NCBI RefSeq assembly: GCF_033118175.1
Contig: NC_083701.1
Coordinates: 73,966,001-74,030,000, forward strand
DNA length: 64,000 nucleotides
Source: Dama dama
Lineage: Eukaryota; Chordata; Mammalia; Artiodactyla; Cervidae
Reading direction: 5' to 3'
Part shown: piece by piece, positions 59,196-64,000 of the stretch
Layout: every line of letters starts with the position of its first letter
How positions within the stretch are numbered: position 1 is the first letter of the stretch
Notes under the pieces: generated by a model
The model's database searches: none
What the model was told of the DNA's origin: nothing
Seen by the model: only the letters and a program-made list of their open reading frames with translations
Program-made: the position numbers and the translations under genes

Positions 59196-60415
59196 TAAAA
59201 TAGACTTATGAGACTATCATGCTCAAGTTCTGGGTATTGATGCTTGACAACTGGATGAAGAATTTAACATTGATCAGATATCAACATAAATTAATCTTAG
59301 TATAGCTGTACACATCAGAAATTATTTTGGGGACTATAGTATTTTTGGAAGATTATTACTATTCATTGCTGATAAAAGATGATACAAATGCTTTCAAATT
59401 TAGATCCTAGAAATTCGTAAGTATGAAAAAAATCCAGTGCAAAACCAACTTTAAAAAACTGAAGAAGGTGGTAGAAAATCATGCTTGTTTTCCAATTTTC
59501 TGTCTTTGCCATATAATTTTTTCACTATTTAATTATGTCAGCACATATTCAAATATTTTTCTTAGCTACCCATGGTAGAAAATCAGTTTGGACTGTATTC
59601 TTTTACAGTCAGAATAATCTCGGTTCAAAAGGTTATTGAGATGCCAAGGAGTTTTGAAGCTTAGTTAAATATCCTCTAATCTGCTGCTGGGTCACCCAAC
59701 AAAAAGAATATGTGTATGCTGACATCATTGTAGGTTTTTAAAAGTTGATACTTTTTTTTTTTAAACCTTATTCTAAAACTCATGGAATTATTCACTATGA
59801 GGGACTTGTCAGATTGAGTGTAGCGTAGCCTAAAGCATTTGCCCAGGTCCAGGAGAGATTTGAGTCAGGTGCAGGGTGTCTGTTTTTCAGGGTTGGTCCT
59901 GGGTCTGCTTTGTGTTTCAAATCAATGGCTCCCTTGTAGTCAAGGCTACAGTGACGCATTCAGAGGCCAGGGAGACATGCAATCCCAGCCCTGAAGTTGG
60001 AGAAAAGAATACAGACTGTTAGAATTCAAATTAGTCTCTCGGATGTTTTAGTGATAATCAGGTCATTTGTTTTTACAGATAGTTTTTAAGATAGTGCAAG
60101 TATTAACCCAAAGCAAAATTACCCTATTGTTTTCAAGCCTAACAGTTTTCTCTCTTAATAGGTCACTTGTGTAAGAACAGGTCTCTAAATATTCACTCAG
60201 ACTTTATGTTGTTTCGGGGGGTAAAGTGAAAGGAAAAATTATGGTTTCGAGAATGTAAAAAGGTACTGATACATTGCTGCCATTATACCTCTCCCTGTAA
60301 AGTTATTTCTTTAATGGGCTGCCAAATGGGTAGAGATGAGACCAGGAGGAATAATAGCTGGTTGACCTTTAAGTATTTTGCTTCTATTGACTCATTTGTT
60401 TCTATTGACTCATAT

Positions 60416-60463
60416 TTTAGCTCTAAGTTAGATATTCCTATAGGAATATCCCTTAGAGCTAAA
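60416..60463. repeat. 48-bp near-perfect palindrome
   Basis: TTTAGCTCTAAG and GATATTCCTA on the left are matched by TAGGAATATC and CTTAGAGCTAAA on the right. The only interruption is 3 versus 1 bases between the inner and outer arms, and there is no spacer at the centre. A 13-bp direct repeat, TCTATTGACTCAT, occurs just upstream at 60383-60395 and 60401-60413. Confidence 0.92.
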
Positions 60464-60661
60464 AAATGCTCCTTTTAATTGGTTGAGAGATATCACCCTA
60501 AACTGATCTAGTGAGCATTGCTTGTCTTCACATATCAGCTGGAAACTTACTATACTTAAAAAAAAAGTAGTACTATTTCTCTCAGAGAGATCCTTAGAGA
60601 AGAACTATTCCAGACCATGTTATTCCTTGTCTTTTTTTTTTTTTTAATTAAACACACATAA

Positions 60662-60711
60662 CCCCCCCCCACACACACACACACACACCCACACCCACAC
60701 CCACACCCACA
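60662..60711. repeat. Compound (C)n(AC)n(CCCACA)n microsatellite
   Basis: C run, then about 10 AC units, then about 4 ACCCAC units. Confidence 0.95.
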
Positions 60712-61339
60712 TGAAAAAAATATGTAGGCAATGAATTGACTCTAGTCATCTTACTTGGGGTTCGGGGGAAGTGGAAGATGTTCAAACTGGAAAAGAATCA
60801 AGCAGCATGAATCTGCTCATAAAGCATGGAAACAAATTAGCTAATTAACTAGCAAATTTGCAGTTTCTACCCAAGAGAAAAGGTCTTTGGCTACTAACAC
60901 ATGAGCAGGCTGAAGAGCTTCTGGAGACACAGATGTGAATAAAAACTGCAAGACAGTTCAGCTTTACCAGTAAACAATCTGATATGTGAAGATGATTAAC
61001 CAGTTTCCACTGATGGGGTGGGTGTCTGACTTTTTTGTAAGTGTCAAGTGCTTCAGGATAAAAAAACAATATATCCCTTTAATAAAATCTTCTTTAGCTG
61101 AGAAGTGTCTACCTAGGAAGAGAAAGGTAAAGAAGATTGGATGGGGGCTGGGAATAATGCTTAAAGGGTTCTGTTAATACCGGACAAGGCTGTAGTTGTA
61201 TCTACCTTGCTATCCTTTATATGCCATAATATCCGTATAATGCATAATTTGAGAAGATGATTACGATTCTAATTACAGTTATACAGAAGTAGATGATTTT
61301 CCCAGATGTCAACAGAAAAAAAGAAGTTGAGCCTCTGTC

Positions 61340-61626
61340 CTTTCCACTGCTTCTCTGTAGGGAAAGAGCAGTTGGCCAAGATGGTGGCGGGCATGCTTTC
61401 TCGCCCGTCGCCCTCTCGCTCTGACCCCACGTTTTGTGAATGCGTGGTTACGTAACGGCTGAGCGCGCTCATAGCACTGCACATGCGCATCGCAATGTAC
61501 CTGTTTGGCCACAGGCCGAGTAAACACGTGTAAGCTGCCCCTGAGAAGCCCTGGCGTCCGCGTTACGGAGGCGTTGTGGCCGTGTCCGCTGGGTCAGCCA
61601 GGACGGAATGCAGCGTGTCTGCTGCT
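61340..61626 (+). promoter_or_regulatory. CpG-rich promoter and 5' leader of an unidentified gene
   Basis: This CpG-dense block is not a SINE. Visible motifs are YY1-like AAGATGGTGGCGG (61378-61390), the palindrome TTACGTAA (61448-61455, bZIP/NFIL3 type), an NRF1-like CATGCGCATCGC (about 61482-61493) and the E-box CACGTG (61525-61530). No TATA box is seen. A 24-codon ORF starting at the YY1-like ATG (61381-61455) could act as an upstream ORF if transcription starts before it. Combined YY1/NRF1 motifs are typical of housekeeping promoters, but that is inference. Confidence 0.55.
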
Positions 61627-61652
61627 ATGGCGGCCGTGCCGGTCCGCAGAGG
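61627..61652 (+). CDS. Putative first coding exon, gene unidentified
   Basis: ATG at 61627 has G at -3 and G at +4. It opens a short frame (MAAVPVRR) that reaches a canonical donor, AGG|GTAAGC, with GT at 61653-61654, leaving phase 2. Without splicing, the frame stops immediately (TAA at 61654-61656). Alanine-rich MAA starts followed by a nearby donor in a CpG block are common for widely expressed genes with short first exons. No second exon is visible before the window ends, so the gene would continue to the right through an intron containing the L1 pieces at 61795-62360. I do not recognise the product. A non-coding first exon is an alternative. Confidence 0.45.
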
Positions 61653-61794
61653 GTAAGCATGTCCGAGTTTTCTTCCAGCTTCCCCGCTCGTGCCTTGCCT
61701 ACCTTGGGTTCAGCGGAACAGTGAGATACAGCAAGACATTTTCCGAACTCCATTTCATATAGAAGCCAGTTTAATAAGATTCAGTGCACTTTCT

Positions 61795-62050
61795 TTTTTA
61801 ATTTATGTATAGAAGACTTCACATTTGGGGACGTACTGTTCTAAGATTTTTGACACGTGTGTAAAGTCTTGTGACTACCGCCAAAATCAAGGTGTAGAGA
61901 AGACAGCCAAACACCCTCCACCACCCCTTCCTGCTGTATTTTTAGTCACCCCTCTCTCCACACTTAATCCCTGGCAACCACTGATCTGTTTTTTCATTCC
62001 TATAGTTTTGTGTTTTTCATGATGTCATGTAAATACAATCATTTACATAA
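61795..62050 (-). mobile_element. Old L1 fragment
   Basis: Antisense order: 'tgttctaagatttttgacac', 'tccctggcaaccactgatct', 'atgatgtcatgtaaatacaa'. Confidence 0.75.
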
Positions 62051-62149
62051 TTTTTTTTTGTTTGTCTTCAGAATCTCAGGAACATCTAGGTGCTTTTTTT
62101 AAAAAAGGAAAAAGGAGGTAAGGATAAATTAGGAATCTGGGGTTAAAAT

Positions 62150-62360
62150 AGTCACATTACTATTGCATAAAGTAGATAACAACAAGGACCTACTATATAG
62201 CACAGGAACTATGCTCAATATCTTGTAATAAACTATAATGGAAGAGAATGTAGAAACACTCTACATATATATGTATAACTGAATCACTTTTCTGTACAAT
62301 TGAAACTAACACAACATTGTAAATCAACTATATTTCAATAACAATTTTTTTAAAAAGGAA
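62150..62360 (+). mobile_element. L1 3' end with A-rich tail
   Basis: 'aggacctactatatagcaca', 'aactgaatcacttttctgta', 'cattgtaaatcaactatatt', 'tcaataacaat': a sense L1 3' terminus. Confidence 0.85.
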
Positions 62361-64000
62361 AAAATAAATTGAAGATGTCATAGTTGCCAAGGGTACTAAA
62401 TTGTTACATTGGCATTTAATTATTAAAAAAATAAATACATGGGGGTATCAGTTATGATTCCTAGGCTATGAATCTCCTCTTGGCCCATGAAAGATAAGAT
62501 AAGCTCATGTACATCAAATGAAAACAAAGGACTCTTGCCTCTAAAAGGATATTGAGCTGAGTGCTTTTGAGACAAGAAAGGACGGTTATTCAGTGAAAGA
62601 GGCAAGATCCATTTTCTGCTGGCTTGTGAGTGAGCTGATTGTAGAGTTAGCACTTGATGGATGAATGGTCTTTGGAACCTTCAAATGTGCTTGTGAGGCT
62701 ACATTTCTAGGTGAAATTGCCATTCACGTGACCCCTCTGATCAAATCTGCTGGCATGGCTTTCTTGATGGTTTCCAGGACAAGTAGACCTTTGCCTGTGT
62801 GGTCTCAGGGAAGCACCAGATCCCATGTGCTGGCGGAGGGAAGCCTGTCACTCATCAAGGACAGACGGGAGCTGCACTGCCTTCTGAAAACTTTGAAACA
62901 AGTTTGGCTGTAAGTTTCACAATTTTTCCTTACCTGCAAGCTCTTTCTTTATACAGGATGGCTCTTTCCTTTTCCCTGCCAAGCCCCTTGCTTTGCTCAG
63001 GGATCAAAAATGTTCCCATCAAAGGAAGGTGCTTGTCTTGAGGTGATCCTCAGGGCCTCATTGCACATTCAGCCCAACTTGACTTCACTTGCTCAAAATA
63101 GCAGACGTGCTACATATATTTGGTAAATAGTTTTGGATAATAAGTATATCAATTTTAAAAAATTTTAAAAAGTGTTCATCTTCATAAAGGGCTGCAGAAT
63201 AATCTTTCCATTTAGCCATAGCTAAGGAGGCTGTCTGGGGTCAAAAAGCATATCTTGGACAGGTAAATTTTATTGTTATATTGTAGGTATTTCTAAGACT
63301 TGGAGATATTTTACTAAATTCTGTTTAAAAATGTTTTTAAATACATTAATATTAAGGGATTGCAAATACATGTAAATTATTTAAATACATGTAGTAAAAC
63401 AGTATCTTGAAATATTCATAAAACACACATATTCATTTGTGTTTTACTTTTCCCCACTTATTTATGCATGATCTTTCTTCCACATTAATCCAAGAATAAG
63501 ATTGTTTTACTAGGACCAAAAGATTAATAGTTTGTCCATCTTTATTATTTAAACAAAAAAAAAAGATCCAAGTCACGCTCTTGTTAATCACCAGGAAGAA
63601 ATATGTGAAGTAAACCAGCCCCAGATGGTGTGAATTAACAATAGATTTGGAAAGACATGGAAGAAGCAAGCACTCTACCCACACTGTCCTCCAACCCCTT
63701 GAGATCAGAATCGGAGTTTTTAGAAAGAGGCAGAAATGACGGAGGGCGAGCAGGAGGTAGGAACTTCACTTCCAGGAGACTGGACGGAGGGGAAAGGGGA
63801 GGGTGGGAGCTAGCCAGACCCCAGGTGTGGAGCTGGGGTGTGAAACTGCTGAGAACCACACAGGCTGAGGGGTGCCAGCCGTCTCTTGAGGGAAGCAGAA
63901 CTCCTTGCTTTGGGGAAACTGCCAAGCGTCTCTCCACTGTCAGAGACCCAGATGATCCCAACTGATGCCGGAGAGTCTCTGATGCCCATGAACTCTCAGC
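62361..64000. other. Unassigned sequence, possible first intron
   Basis: No exon or repeat recognised. ORFs of up to 108 codons (63635-63961, minus) and 102 codons (63657-63965, plus) overlap each other in a GC-rich patch and show no domain. Confidence 0.4.

Larger units (their letters stand above)
59196..61339. other. AT-rich intergenic DNA with palindrome and microsatellite
   Basis: No gene recognised. It contains the palindrome and the compound repeat listed separately. Confidence 0.5.

Noticed and set aside
63635..63965. Overlapping ~100-codon ORFs on both strands
   Set aside because: Composition-driven open frames with no domain. Both cannot be real, and neither has splice or start context.

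Overview
This is nuclear DNA from a ruminant, most likely a bovid. The diagnosis comes from the interspersed repeats. Bov-tA SINEs, the RTE-type LINE BovB (including two copies that still show reverse-transcriptase coding fragments) and cetartiodactyl tRNA-Glu SINEs of the CHR type are scattered over both strands. They sit among older mammalian repeats (L1, L2, MIR, MER5-type hAT, MLT1 LTRs) and one 60-bp mariner-type MITE. No prokaryotic features, complete protein-coding gene, tRNA gene, rRNA gene or CRISPR array is visible. Nearly every open reading frame is a chance frame or lies inside a transposable element.

Two places carry gene-like sequence. (1) At 15540-16206 (+) there is one exon-sized block of a serine/threonine kinase. 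It is closest to PSKH2 as I remember that family. It is bounded by good AG and GT splice signals and broken by a 1-base deletion near its start and a 1-base insertion in the HRD loop. It also has DLD in place of DFG and APK in place of APE. It is therefore an intron-flanked (unprocessed) pseudogene or a decayed unitary gene. No other PSKH2 exon was found by eye. (2) At about 61340-61660 (+) a short CpG-rich block with YY1-, NRF1-, bZIP- and E-box-like motifs leads into an ATG in strong context. A canonical splice donor follows 26 bases later. I read this as the promoter and first coding exon of a gene running off the right edge; I could not name it.

Layout. 0-14 kb: SINE-rich intergenic DNA, with a 5' BovB fragment at the left edge, two Bov-tA insertions stacked at one target site (3391-3860), and a ~50-70-bp direct repeat bracketing another (6974-7335). 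15-25 kb: the PSKH2-like exon, several CHR SINEs and L1 pieces. 25-35 kb: MLT1, SINEs, a mariner MITE, L1 and a G17 run. 35-38 kb: a 1.6-kb 5'-truncated BovB inserted into a Bov-tA with a recognisable 10-bp target duplication. 38-50 kb: MIR, MLT1, nested CHR/Bov-tA, a probable class I ERV LTR and an unexplained 179-codon ORF. 50.4-56.0 kb: a minus-strand L1 carrying four later insertions, the largest a 3.4-kb BovB with its full coding layout but frameshifted and missing its 3' end. 56-64 kb: MLT1, BovB fragments, a 48-bp near-perfect palindrome, a compound CA-type microsatellite and the CpG promoter.

I see no new multi-gene system. The best leads are the decayed kinase exon, the unidentified CpG promoter/exon, the tandem ~220-bp units in the 5' region of BovB, the nested insertion stratigraphy, and the palindrome. 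Repeat family names and boundaries come from memory of consensus sequences and are good to roughly ten bases unless a target duplication fixes them.
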